From contig JAPYXD010000308.1 in NCBI GenBank assembly GCA_030998225.1, positions 9,062,001 through 9,126,000 on the forward strand: a DNA stretch of 64,000 nucleotides, written 5' to 3'. The stretch comes from Diplolepis rosae (taxonomy: Eukaryota > Arthropoda > Insecta > Hymenoptera > Diplolepididae). Under the pieces are notes generated by a model, which was given only the letters and a program-made list of their open reading frames with translations, had not been told where the DNA came from and made no database searches. Shown here one piece after another: positions 43,480 through 54,677 of this stretch. Numbering within the stretch: the stretch's first letter is position 1; every line of letters begins with the position of its first letter. A program made the translations under genes and the position numbers.

Positions 43480-44736
43480 GTTCCTAAGAAAACAGACTCT
43501 AAAGGTATAATAAAACGGCGAATGGTTCTTGACTCCGGAAAACTTAATGAAAAAACAATTAGAGATTCTTACCCACTACCTAACATAAACGATATACTCG
43601 ATTCACTCGGATCTGCCAGATATTTTTCAGTATTCGATTTAGCTACTGGTTTTCACCATATAAAAATGGACCCAAAAGACTCTCATAAAACCGCATTTTC
43701 TACACCTCACGGTCATTACGAATTCGATAGGATGCCTTTCGGTTTAAAAACTGCACCAGCCACATTTCAGAGATTAATGGATTTAACATTAACTGGACTA
43801 ATCAGAACAGAAATTTTTGTATATCTTGATGACATAGTTATATATGCAAATACTCTAGACGAGCACGAAATTAAATTTAACAATTTAGCAGAAAGACTTA
43901 GAAAAGCAAATCTTCACTTCCAACCAGACAAATGCGAATTTTCACGGCCCGAAGTAGGATATTCAGGTCATATAATTGATAAGAATGGAGTACGTTCAGA
44001 TCCAAAAAAGATAATAGCTGTAAAAAACTTTCCAGTCCCAAAAACACAGAGAAATGTTAAACAATTTTTAGGCTTAGCAGGATATTATAGACGATTTATT
44101 GATGGATTTTCAAAAATTGCAAGTCCTTTAAATCAACTTCTGAAAAAAGATATACCTTTTAATTGCACAGAAAAACAACAAGCAGCTTTCAATATTTTAA
44201 ACGCAAAATTATGTGAAGAATCTCTTTTACAACGAACCGATTTTTCTCAACCCTTTGTTCTCACAACAGATGCCTCAGGATATGCAATAGGTGGTATATT
44301 ATCACAAGGCAAAATAGGTAAAGATAAGCCAATAGCATATGCTTCACGTAGTCTAAGTGATACTGAGAAAAAATATGATACATATGAAAAAGAAGCTCTT
44401 GCTATAATATTTTGTGTAACTTATTTTCGTCCTTATTTGTATGGAAGAAAATTTACTTAAGTGACTGATCACAAACCTCTACTTTGGTTTCAAAATTCTA
44501 AAGACCCTTGTTCACGAGTTTCACGTTGGAGACTAAAACTCGCAGAATATGATTTTGATGTAATTTACAAAGCAGGAAAAATGAATGTAAATGCAGACGC
44601 TCTCTCAAGAAACCCCATTGATGATGACAAAGAGAAATCAAAATATTTACAATTTGATGACAATGATACTTTTATGACTTCTCAAGAAAAAATGTTTTCC
44701 AAGAAAACTTTTACAAGAAAAAAACAAGAAAACTAA
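43480..44736 (+). pseudogene. pol: Reverse transcriptase and RNase H of element 4
   Basis: Reads WIVPKK, then FSVFDLATGFHH, PATFQRLMDL and the active-site YLDDIVIYA, followed by the thumb and connection. RNase H shows TTDASGYAIGG, YEKEALAIIF, TDHKPLLW and NADALSRNP, the full acidic set of Ty3-type RNase H. A stop (TAA 44458-44460) splits it before TDHKPL. The fingers are partly lost (see the mariner fragment). Confidence 0.92.
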
Positions 44737-44938
44737 AAATGAGGTAAGACCTTCAAAACGAAGAAACTTGAATACAGAAATCGTACCAAACGACGTAGAT
44801 CGTTTTGGCGAAATTTGAGAAGCCCAAATATTAAATATTGACTCAAAATTTCCAGAATATTTCCAGGAATTTCTTAGTGAAGAATCATTTAGTGAGATTA
44901 GTGAAAATATTTTAAAATACACAAATTTATTCAAAAAT

Positions 44939-45660
44939 ATGGCTTCAAGACTTATTTTTATGACAATATTTTTATTAAGTCCAATGTTTTCCAAAAAATA
45001 CGAAAATTTATCATGGAAAACTATAACTACAAGAGCTCAAAAGAGAAAAGAGCAAGTAAAAGCAAAAAATTTGAATCGAAATGAAACTCAAGAAAAATTA
45101 GACGAAAATTTTTCTTCTAAACCTCTTGTGAAAAAACCACGAGGTAGGCCAAGAAAAAATCTACTTACAAATTTGAAAAATATTCCCTTGCAAACAAAAA
45201 GAAAGAGAGGTAGACCAAGAAAACAAATATATGAAGATGAATTACCAGAAATAAATATGCAAAAGGGAAGCCGAACAAAAGTAGAATCAGATTCTGACTC
45301 TGATCCTGATCATTCAGATTATTTAAAACAAACTCAAGCAAGAAACAGAAAAAAGAAGAACATCAAGAATCCAAAAAAATAGGAATGAATTCGAAAGCGA
45401 AGAAAGTGAAAATTATTTTTCAACCTCAGAAGATGAAATCAACGACATTGAAACCTCACACGAAGGAAATGATGGAGAAAATTATGAAGAAAATTTGGAA
45501 GAGAATTTTGAAGATGATCTTGAAGACAATTTCGAAAAGAATTTCGAACAGAATTTTGAAGACAATATTCAGGAAAATTTTGAAGAAAATTTTAAAGAAA
45601 ACCAAGAAGAAAACTTGGAAGAAATTGAAGAGCCTTATTTTAATGAAAATTTGAAACTAA
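44939..45660 (+). pseudogene. pol: Pol insert between RNase H and integrase: AT-hooks and acidic repeats
   Basis: One frame (44939-45382) holds two AT-hook-like motifs, KPRGRPRK and KRKRGRPRK. Another frame (about 45385-45660) encodes an acidic repeat tract of EENFEDN-type words; the basic Lys/Ile-rich ORF there is its shadow. A frameshift near 45378 separates the two. AT-hooks bind the DNA minor groove, so the insert could tether integrase to AT-rich chromatin (inference). Element 1 has an analogous insert. Confidence 0.65.
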
Positions 45661-45662
45661 AC

Positions 45663-46879
45663 TGAAGAAATTATCCCAAAAATTTAAATTACGATCAATT
45701 AGTATTTCAAAAACTTCCAGAATTAATCATATACCTTGGGAAGAAGTCAAATCAGTTTTCGATTCAATTTTTTCAAATTCAACTACAAAAATTATAGTTT
45801 GCAATGGAATAACGCAATATCCAACAAAGGAACAACGAACTCATTTAATGGAAGAAGCTCATTCTTCAGCATTAGGAGGCCATGAAGGCGTTACAAAAAC
45901 TTATAGCCGAATTCGCCAAAAACTTTTTTGGGAAAATATGAAAGTAGACATTCAAAAATGTATTCAAGGCTGTTTACAATGCCAAATAAAAAAATTAGTT
46001 CCGCTTAAAACTAAAAATCCTATGGTTATTACTGATACACCCACTACTGCCTTCGAAAAAATATCAATGGATATTGTTGGTCCACTACCAGAAACAAAGT
46101 CTGAAAATTTGTATATTCTTACAAAACAAGATAATTTTACAAAATACTCTTTAGCAATACCTCTTCCTAATCACCAAGCTAATACGATAGCAGATGCTTT
46201 CGTGAAAAAATTTATTTGCATATTTGGATCACAGAAAGGAGTACTTACTGACCAAGGCAGAGATTTTTTAAGTAATTTATTAAAAAGATTGGCAAAAAGT
46301 TTTAGAATTAAACAATTTCGTACCACAGCTTTTCATCCTCAATCAAACGGGTCATTAGAACGTTCACATCATGTTTTAGGAGAATATCTCAAACAATTTG
46401 TTGCAAAAAATTCATTATGGGATGATTGGCTTGAATTAACAATGTTCTCGTATAATACTAGTGTACACGAAGGCACAAAATGCACACCCTATGAATTGGT
46501 TTTTGGTAAACTAGCTCGTGAACCTTCCAGCGAACCTTTATCACAACAAGAAAAATTACAAACATATCACGATTATTTAATTAATTTCGTAACACAACTA
46601 CATGAAATGCGAACACGAGCAAGAGAGAATCTTATTTCAGCAAAAGAAAAATCGAAATTATATTATGATAAAAAAATAAATCCTTTAGAAGTGGAAATTG
46701 GAGAAAACGTATTGTTATTGAAAGGAGGTAAAATTAAAAAACTTGATAGCCATTATACAGGGCCTTATGAAATATTGGAAGGGTTAGGAAAAGGGAATGT
46801 CAAAATATGCTATAAAGGCAAACCTACTGTAGTTCACATTAATAGACTGAAACGCTCACATGTGCAAATGCAAAATTAA
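45663..46879 (+). CDS. pol: Integrase of element 4, apparently intact
   Basis: Open from about 45663 (first ATG 45848). The zinc domain is HSSALGGHEG with CLQC. The catalytic core has Asp in SMDIVGP (about 46070), Asp in LTDQGRDF (about 46250) and Glu in GSLERSHH (about 46350), correctly spaced. A C-terminal GPYEIL barrel and HINRLKR end complete it. Three catalytic residues and all zinc ligands are present. It belongs to the Ty3/Gypsy integrases that insert the cDNA. No chromodomain follows. It is the best-preserved enzyme of this element. Confidence 0.92.
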
Positions 46880-48437
46880 TAAAAATGAAACAAAATATCT
46901 TTACTTGAATTATAAAAAAAATATATATATATATATATATGCATATACAATTTAAATAAAGATATAAAAATTTTATTTTGTTGATAAATAGTAAAAATAT
47001 AAAAAAGAAAATTTTTGTTTTGAAAATATGCATTTTATATATAAAATAATATATATATTATAAGGGGTGACCTCCGCTGAAACGTCAGAAATAAAAAGCA
47101 TTTAACAAAGCGGACCCGAGGATTCGGGATTACCCTCGATGTCACCGGCGTTACTAAGGCGGCTAAAATAATGAGCGCCTGGCGTCTCTCGACGCCATAT
47201 TTATAAAAGCAACAACACTGAAAATAAAAGCTTAGCATGCAAAAAAAAAGGCGAAGCCAAGCAGGGTTTCCGGCTAGGGTGATTATGGATTCGGGAGTCC
47301 GGATCAGGCAAGGTTTTAGGTCAGGAAAGGAATCTTAACCTAAACATAGAAGCTCTTGTGCAAATAAAATAATAAAATTAATTAAGCAAATAAAACTAAG
47401 CTACAATTTATTTAGTTATCGGGCAAGGCCCAGGCTCGATACAAATTCAAAAGAGCTGACAACAAAAATTATCAAAATATCGTGGCCGACATGGCTCGTG
47501 GTACAAGAAAAGAGGCAGAGCTCTAAGAGAGCCTGAGAGCCACGGTTAAAAAAAGAATAAGAATTTTTAATACAGCCCGGAATAGAGTCTCACAGACTTA
47601 CCGAGGACCTGGCCGCGATCTCCCGCCTAACTTCGTCCAGGTTAAAATCTCCGGTGGCGTCCATTAGGAGATAAAAGAATAATTTTTCCTCTTTGGCTGT
47701 TTGCCACTCGGATCGCAACGACAGAATAAAGCTGCGCGCCAAAGGTGTCGCGCAGTTTTATTACATCAGCTGGAAAGGCTAGCGCACGCGCGTGAAGCTC
47801 AGGTTTGCGCGGGCGACTCGTCTTGTGAGGACGACGGCGCCAGGCAACCAATGAGCTGAAGCGTCTATCGGTCAGCTTGCCCCATTGGCTTAAAACGTAG
47901 AGGGGTGCGTTTAAACTACGTTGAGTTTGTACTGCACAACACAGCAGTTACAAATAGACGAGGCTAATATACAATGTATAATACAATTTCTAATTGTTCC
48001 AACCCGTCATGCCCTCTCTATATTAATTATAATAATAATGGTGCGACGGTGTTGGAAACCATGGGCTGCAGCACGTGGTCGTTTCAGATGCCATGCCTGC
48101 TGGGTGATGCCCTCTGTGGCTTGCCTGTGAACCCCTCTGCGTGCGATGGTAACACAGCGATCTCCTTGGCGGCGCCTTTCAAGCTGGTGTTTTTCAATGT
48201 AACAAATAAAAAAGAAAACGGCCAGAAAGACAATAAAAAAATAAAAGAATTTTATGAGCAGCTCTCAGACTATCCCTGACAGTTTTGAGTTTTAATTAAA
48301 AGGTGGCTTGGGCTCGATCCTGTCGTTGCCGGTCGAGGTAAAAAAAAGTTAACGTAATTTACCACGTTACAATATATATGTATATATAAAACAAAATAAA
48401 AATGAAATTTCAGACATAACATATTATTCTAGATATA
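46880..48437. other. Spacer with AT microsatellite and a GC-richer insertion
   Basis: An (AT)n tract is at about 46919-46940. From about 47040 to 48340 the base composition becomes GC-richer than both sides, with CCAAT-type words near 47848 and 47880, and may be a separate insertion. On the minus strand a short start exon is possible (see next entry). Confidence 0.45.
47602..47664 (-). CDS. Possible first coding exon (21 codons) with strong splice donor
   Basis: ATG at 47664 opens 21 codons (DATGDFNLDEVRREIAAR core) ending at a consensus donor, TCG|GTAAGT. CCAAT-type promoter words lie upstream on the same strand, a pyrimidine-rich acceptor-like CTCTCAG downstream near 47540, and AATAAA near 47400. 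It may be the 5' exon of a host or transposon gene. The rest is not identified. Confidence 0.3.
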
Positions 48438-48719
48438 ATGGAAAAAATTCATCGCAAACGCATAGACAATCTCATTGAAATAGTTCTCTGTTTTATCGAC
48501 ATGGTAGCTCTCTGGTCATATTTAATTCAAACTGGAATTTTTGACCAAGACGACTGTAATATCCCCACATGGAACAGAAACCTGAACAATCTAGATATAA
48601 TAAAAGACATTTTTTCATCAATTAAAACAAGAGGACCGGACGCATATAAAAATTTAATTCTCAGTTTACGGCTATCAAATCACATTGTCATAGACGACAT
48701 GTTGGATATAAAGAACTAG
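48438..48719 (+). CDS. CARD-domain small protein (93 aa)
   Basis: The whole protein looks like a caspase-recruitment (death-fold) domain: the start MEKIHRKRIDNL, a hydrophobic helix with WSYLIQTGIFDQDD, then DIIKDIFSSIKTRGPDAYKN and a terminal LSNHIVIDDML helix. The TRGPDAY turn is the best signature. No other domain is attached, so it resembles the CARD-only proteins known as regulators of apoptosome-type assemblies. It is intact and AT-rich like the neighbouring viral-type genes, 140 bp upstream of a chuvirus-like glycoprotein gene. A role in modulating host cell death is inference; a captured host CARD exon is the alternative. Confidence 0.65.
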   Translation: MEKIHRKRIDNLIEIVLCFIDMVALWSYLIQTGIFDQDDCNIPTWNRNLNNLDIIKDIFSSIKTRGPDAYKNLILSLRLSNHIVIDDMLDIKN

Positions 48720-48859
48720 GAACGCAAAATATAAAAAGTAAATCAATAATTTTAAAAATATACATATGTAACGATAAAACATTTTTCTATTCTTATATTA
48801 CAAAGCAAGCTGCTAATTGGAACCTCCTTTTTTCAGAGACGGGATTACGAGGCTTCCTT

Positions 48860-51434
48860 TTGGCACTGCTCACTTGCAACTTCAACTATATCACAACAGT
48901 CTACGCCATCATAGGATTCGATTGCGGTTCAAATCAATCAAATATTACGAAATTATCTTTAATAGAGATAGGAGAATTTGATCTACCTCGATCTCAAGTA
49001 CATGTTGAAAGAACTTATATACAACTTTTACAATTAACTGGATTTTCTAATACAAAAGTAATAGAATGCAAAATAGAAATTCAACGCGCCATCTCTCATT
49101 GTGCTGTGCATTCTCACAATTCCATAGTTGCAAATGGCCACAGTGAATATATACATGATGTTACACGAGATCAATGTAATCAAATGCACACAATAGGGAC
49201 ATTTTAAGTAACCCCTTCTCTTCAGATATCAAAGTTAAAAGTAAAAGAAACTTCATTTCATAGCGTTACTTTAGCAGGTTCTGTAACACCTAACGGAGAC
49301 TGTACTGGTACACAATTTTCTGATCAATATGGAACATAGAATAATGACGTAGTCCAAGCAATATTCATAATAACTTTACAAGAACATTACGCGACTATTC
49401 ATTTAAATTCAAATAAAATTCATTTAGGATCTGGAATAATATGCACACTTTCAGACACATTTTGTACAGACAAATTGATCAAGAAAATAATGTAATTTTT
49501 TCTATTCTTATTATTACAGGGCGTATATTTAAAATTGTAGTAATAAAATTAATTGAACCTAAAATTGATGATACCCCACCTAAATGCAATGAAAAAATTA
49601 CTAAATCAACAGAAACCCCTTCATGCCCAATATTTAAAGATAATGGAGGATACACAGTTTACTCTGTCCCTGCTCCCTGATCAATAAATATACTTACAAT
49701 TAATAAAATAAAAGAAAGGAACTAATAACCAAAATCTTATATTATTTAATCGAGGAAAAGATATATCTGGAGAAGATAATATTAATGGAATCAAAATGGA
49801 CAAACATTCTGGGATACATTACCTATTGACGAATGTAATTTTAACAAATATGAAATTATTTATAAAGGACCAGCAAATAAAACATATGACAACACGAAAG
49901 ACAATTCTGAAACCTTTTATTCTTTAACTACTTAAGATATAACCTTTGTATTGGCTGCAAAAACAAGAAAACCCGTTTGTAATTACGTTTTAATACAAAC
50001 AGAACATCCAAAATTATTAATTTTTTAAACCAGGCCTGGAACCCAATCACCAGACAAATGTGCATATCATTTAATGAAAGGCTCAGGATATGTGTCAGTA
50101 ATTGCAGGAGAAGTAGTAAATATCGTAAAATGTATACCGGTTGAAGTAAAATATCGCAAAACTGAAGAATGTTATCTACAACTACCAATATTTAGAGGTA
50201 ATCAACCCTTTTTTCTTTCTCCACGAACTCATATATTAACAAAATCCGGTATACAAACAAATTGCAATTCTTTCCTTCCACTAATATACCTTTTTGGGGA
50301 AACCTGGTACAAATTACTTCCAAATCCTGTCGAATCCATAGCACCAACTATAGTTAAACCTCTCACAAAAGCAACCTGGAAATACACAAATAAAATTGCT
50401 GAATCCGCATGGGGTAGATTTTGGATAATTTTTTTAAGTTTTGGAACTACCCTAGTGAACTGGCTGAACGGTAGCTTTACGCTGTACCGTAAAGCTATCG
50501 TGAAGTAGCATTATAACTCATGAATGAGGAAAAATAAACATTCAAAATGTTTTTATCCTTATTCTAAGTTGAAAATAACGTTAACTGGTAATTGAAATAT
50601 GCAATAATTTTATTTATTTACGCTAAAAATTGAAAAAAAAAACATAATACCTGGCATTCAAGGCAGTGCAGTGGTTCATCACTTTCCATGTTTTCACCGT
50701 CAGGACTGAATATTTGTTAGAGTGACATGAAAGTACAGTTGTGTCTCACTCCAACCAATGGTCAACTTTAACGGAGAAGTTCCACAAAAGGTGAACCACT
50801 GCACTGCCTTCAATGACAGGTATTATGTTTTTTTAAATTTTTAGCGTAAATAAATAAAATTATTGCATATTTCAATTAGCAGTTAACGTTATTTTCAACA
50901 TAGAATAAGGATGAAAACATTTTGAATGTTTATTTTGCCTTATTCATGAGTTATAATGCTACTTTACGATAGCTTTACGATAGCTTTACGGTACAGCGTA
51001 AAGCTACCGTTCAGCCGGTTCGCTAGGGTACTAGTGCAGGCCTAATTGGATCAATTATAATAATTAGAGGGAAACAATTGATAGCGGATACCATTATTCA
51101 TGGATATGCACTACACACATTATTTGAATGGTCTCTCCATCTACTAGGCGCCTTCTGGGATTCGGTCACTAACCTTTTATTACACTTAGGTACACATCGA
51201 CCTTCTGGACCTCCTGCTGAAGGCCATCAACTTCTGCCAACAGCTTCAGCGCCACAAAGCTCGAAAGAGGCACCTAAAAGTTCATCGTATAACGCAAATA
51301 ACACTTCAGGTAAAGATCACAATAATACAAACACAACTCTTTATCCTCACTCTGAACTAAAAGAAGAACTTAGTAGAATACACTACCCTATCCAAATCTT
51401 ACATCTTCAGAATTTCGCCTGTTCCTTTTACTAA
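48860..51434 (+). pseudogene. Chuvirus-like glycoprotein gene, broken by stops and a MITE
   Basis: Open pieces at 48860-49207, 49441-49680, 50074-50508 and 51078-51434 together read as one envelope glycoprotein. Features: a hydrophobic start, then IIGFDCGSNQSNIT, a Cys-rich N-terminal region with YIQLLQLTGF and SHCAVHSH, later VSVIAGEVVNIVKC and FFLSPRTHIL, and a membrane-associated end (FWIIFLSFGTT) interrupted by the MITE at 50450. This layout matches glycoproteins of chuviruses, a negative-strand RNA virus family whose glycoprotein genes have been captured by insect LTR elements. Stops lie near 49207, 49338 and 49935, among others. Family recognition is from memory of its general pattern, so moderate confidence. 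Confidence 0.6.
50450..51028. mobile_element. Hairpin MITE with TA target duplication (copy 2)
   Basis: 579 bp, same family as 41708-42314, with TA at 50448-50449 and 51029-51030. Nearly full-length palindrome. It splits the glycoprotein gene within its membrane-proximal part. Confidence 0.92.
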
Positions 51435-51559
51435 TTTATTGAACACACTCATTCGACAAAGAGGAGATCCACCCCTAAATTACGAAATACTCATTGAACA
51501 AACCATTAATAACGAGTATTTATTTCATGTAAATTTACAATAAAAAAATTACATAATTA

Positions 51560-52949
51560 TGAGTAGTGGCAAAGATAAAGATAATGTAAAAAAAGGGTAA
51601 CACAGAATTTATATCAAACCTTAACTAATGAATCGGATAAAACCTATCAAAATGACCAACCAAATTTTATTAGTAAAAATTGCAAGAAATTAAACGAAAT
51701 TTGCACTCAAAACAAATTTTCATATCCAAAATATACGGTATTACGAGTCAAAACTTCATCAGAAGATTCAGCATACATAGGAATTTGTTTCATTAACAAC
51801 ATTAAACAAATAGGAATAGCAAACTCGATAAAAAGAGCTACGGATTTTGCAGCCATAAAAGTTATTAATTCTCTCTCGCATAAAGACGAGAAATGTGGAC
51901 TAAGTTTGATAAACTCAATAGAACATTTGCATGTAACAATTCAAGAATCATCTATAAACGATCCAAAACCATCAACAAGTAGCCAAATAACAAAAACTAT
52001 TACTTCAAATAACAATCGCGTTAAAAATACAAATTCATATCAATTGAAAACAAATAATAATCATACTGCATCATCTTTCTCTACGAAAAGCTTTAAAAAA
52101 TGTTTTAAATGCGGATATAGACCTCCCAACCAGTACAATAAGTTCTGATATAAAAATTCCATACCAATTCAGGAAATCAACTGCAATGGAGCATTACTAC
52201 GACGAGCCTACACACGTATCATGTTACTCAAAAAAGAAATACAGAACAGACTCCATGGGATTTTTAAATCATGTAGAAATTTTAAGAAATTTCACGATAA
52301 AATATGGACTGCCGTTACCGCAATATACGGTGTATCCTGATCCAAATTCGAAAACAAACTCATTTTTACTTGCACAAATTAATATAAATGAACATTTTGT
52401 TATACAAGCCGGCCCTACAAGTGAATTAGAAGAAAACAGAGCAGCTTTAAAATTACTATTACTACTAATGAGATCACACGATCTCTGCGACGAAAAATTT
52501 TATAATAATGATGATAAAAAAATGCAAAAAACCAAAAATCAAAGTATTCCAACCGATCCAAGACCAAAATTGATACCTTGGGAAAATTCCTGTAGATTTT
52601 GTAACACTCAAATCCATGCTACAAAAGAGTGCCTTCTGGGAAGCCTAATGAATTTCCTTAATCAACTAGCATCCAGAGTGTATTCAATTTTAATTCCACC
52701 CCTTTTCTCCAAAGCAGAAAAATACTTCATAGATTCACAATTTTCTCATTCTTCAGGGATTCTTTTTTAACCAATTTCAAAAGTTCGTCTTTTTCTGAAA
52801 AATATCATTTTATATCTTATATCGATATCTTTCAGCCAGACGTACTTAAATACAAAATAATAGATTTCTCACATAAATTATATGAATATTGCATACTTTC
52901 AAATATTGCCAATAATTGTAATTTATACGATCATCAGACAACTTGATTT
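51560..52949 (+). pseudogene. Protein with two dsRNA-binding-like domains and CCHC-type zinc motifs, frameshifted
   Basis: A start (ATG 51560, MSSGKDKD) and several frame changes lead into a first dsRBD-like segment (51681-51890: KKLNEICTQNKFSYPKYTV ... SIKRATDFAAIKVINSL), then a Ser/Asn linker and CFKCGYR. A second dsRBD-like segment (52264-52478) has HVEILRNFTIKYGLPLPQY, AGPTSE and RAALKLLLLL. A CX2CX4HX4C motif, CRFCNTQIHATKEC, lies at about 52590-52632. The L-x-E-x2 / P-x-Y / AA-K pattern is that of dsRBDs. dsRBD proteins encoded by insect viruses often bind viral dsRNA away from the RNAi machinery; here that is inference. At least three frameshifts or stops leave it non-functional as read. 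Confidence 0.6.
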
Positions 52950-54350
52950 TATAGAACAACGAATCAACTATTTTCTTGAAGAAATATTATTTATATCTAG
53001 ACAAGCTCGTAATATCATGAATATTTCTAAAACTAATGATCAATTCTTGCAACAGGTACAAAAAGTACTTTCAAAATTGAGAATGAGACAGGAAACCTCC
53101 CTTTACTGGCCCAAAGAAAATTTATTTCTACTTCCAAATCTATTTTTCCAAAAAGTTACAAATCTTCCTTCAAAACTTGGCAACATTATGACCTACAAAA
53201 AATGGCATGATTCTCAAAAAGATCCAAATATTCACCTATATCGAATATTAGCAGAAAATTGGCTTAAAGACCTCCATGCAATTTCTAAATCCTTTCTTTT
53301 GCTCCTTGACCAACTCACAGAAGCCATTACCCATGCCGCAACTAATTTATGGCACCCTATGTTACTTCCTGATACCTTCTTAGACTTCAAATCTAACAAA
53401 GAAGACCCACACCTTTTAACATCCCTTTTTTCTATGATCCTTCCATTATCTAAAATAAAATACTTCTTATTCGATAAGTACTTGATTTTTATTATGACTA
53501 TACCAATCCAGTCTGCTGAAAGAATTTCAATTGTTTAAACTACACCCAATTCCAATACATCTCGATTTTAATACTGACGTAATTTCCTCTATTTACATAA
53601 AACCTCAAAATTCTTATCTCGCTATTTCTTCAAATAACCAATCATACTTTACAACAAATGAAAATTTCCTCAATGCATGTTATCAAAATGGATTCCATAC
53701 ATTTTGTCACCCACCAAGATCTATATCTAATATCGATAACAATCCTATTTGTGAAACATCAATGTTTCTAAATTCTCAACCATACAAGTATGAAATATTA
53801 ATCAGTTTTAGTGAATATCCCCTTCTAACGCCATTGCAATTTCATCATGGATGGCTATACTCAACAAATTTCCCCCGACAAATTTTTTTATCATGTCTAA
53901 AAAACTGTAAGACCTTAATCACACTCCAAAGAATAGGAATTTTGCAAACAGTCAGGTTGCAATCTAGATTCATCAACTCCATATTACCATCTCCAAAACC
54001 AGTTGAATATAATGGATAATTCAATTCTAGTCAGCAAATCAACCACATCACTTGCTATAATTTCACCATTTTTATATAATACTTCTATTCAAGAGCCTCA
54101 CTTACTAAAAAAGGTATTACTTCTTCTTCAGCAAAAAGAAGACATGCCATTATCAATCTTCGAAAACTATGTCTTTATCCTTACAAAATATGCAAACATT
54201 CAAAAAATCATTCCATCTATTTTTATTTCTAGTGCACATGAAATAACATTAGCACTAATTATTATCACTTTACTTATGATTACAATTTTAGGATTAATAC
54301 TATTGAAAATTCAAAAAATATCTAAAAAAACAAAACGCCAACACGTATAG
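52882..54350 (+). pseudogene. env: F-type envelope remnant
   Basis: Three overlapping open pieces (52882-53538, 53531-54019, 54003-54350). The first includes LLLLDQLTEAITHAATNLWHPMLLP, like the heptad and HP-L region of insect F-type envelopes, and then YLIFIMTIP. The second holds KLHPIPIHL with paired cysteines. The third ends with a membrane anchor (LALIIITLLMITILGLILL) and a short basic tail. The cleavage site and fusion peptide are not visible and the start is uncertain because an upstream frame also reads family-like sequence into 52949. This is a different fusion-protein family from the glycoprotein at 48860-51434. Confidence 0.6.
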
Positions 54351-54677
54351 AACTTATACAAAAAACTCCTTTAAGCTCAGTGACAAAACCTTTACTGACC
54401 GACTTGACATTCACCTTTCGACCTTTCCTTTATTCTATCTTCCTTTTACCCCCTTTTTTTTAAAGTCACCTTAGAAATTTTTTTCAGATACAAGCATATT
54501 CTATCCTTCCTTTTTTTTTAAATCACCTGCATGATAGTTTAAAGTTCTATACCGTCAGAAGGACAGTTTTTGTACCCACGCCTTTAATGTTTCTAACTAA
54601 AGAAAAAACAAACTGTAAAATAAAAGTTGTTTTTCTGACGAAAAGTAAAATACTTTTAGAAAAATCTTTTACCTTGC

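Larger units (their letters stand above)
37512..46879 (+). mobile_element. Gypsy-type LTR retroelement (element 4), defective
   Basis: Plus-strand order: LTR (about 37512-38422), tRNA-Gly PBS, leader with tandem repeats, gag, protease, RT, RNase H, AT-hook/acidic insert, integrase. Defects are a frameshift in the first zinc knuckle, a MITE in the second, a mariner fragment replacing the RT fingers, and a stop within RNase H. No 3' LTR was found; the AT-rich envelope and accessory block at 48438-55467 could be its 3' part, separated by a GC-richer insertion at 47040-48340. Confidence 0.82.

Noticed and set aside
45385..45654. Lys/Ile-rich 89-codon ORF
   Set aside because: It is the shifted frame of the acidic repeat tract in Pol; low-complexity shadow.
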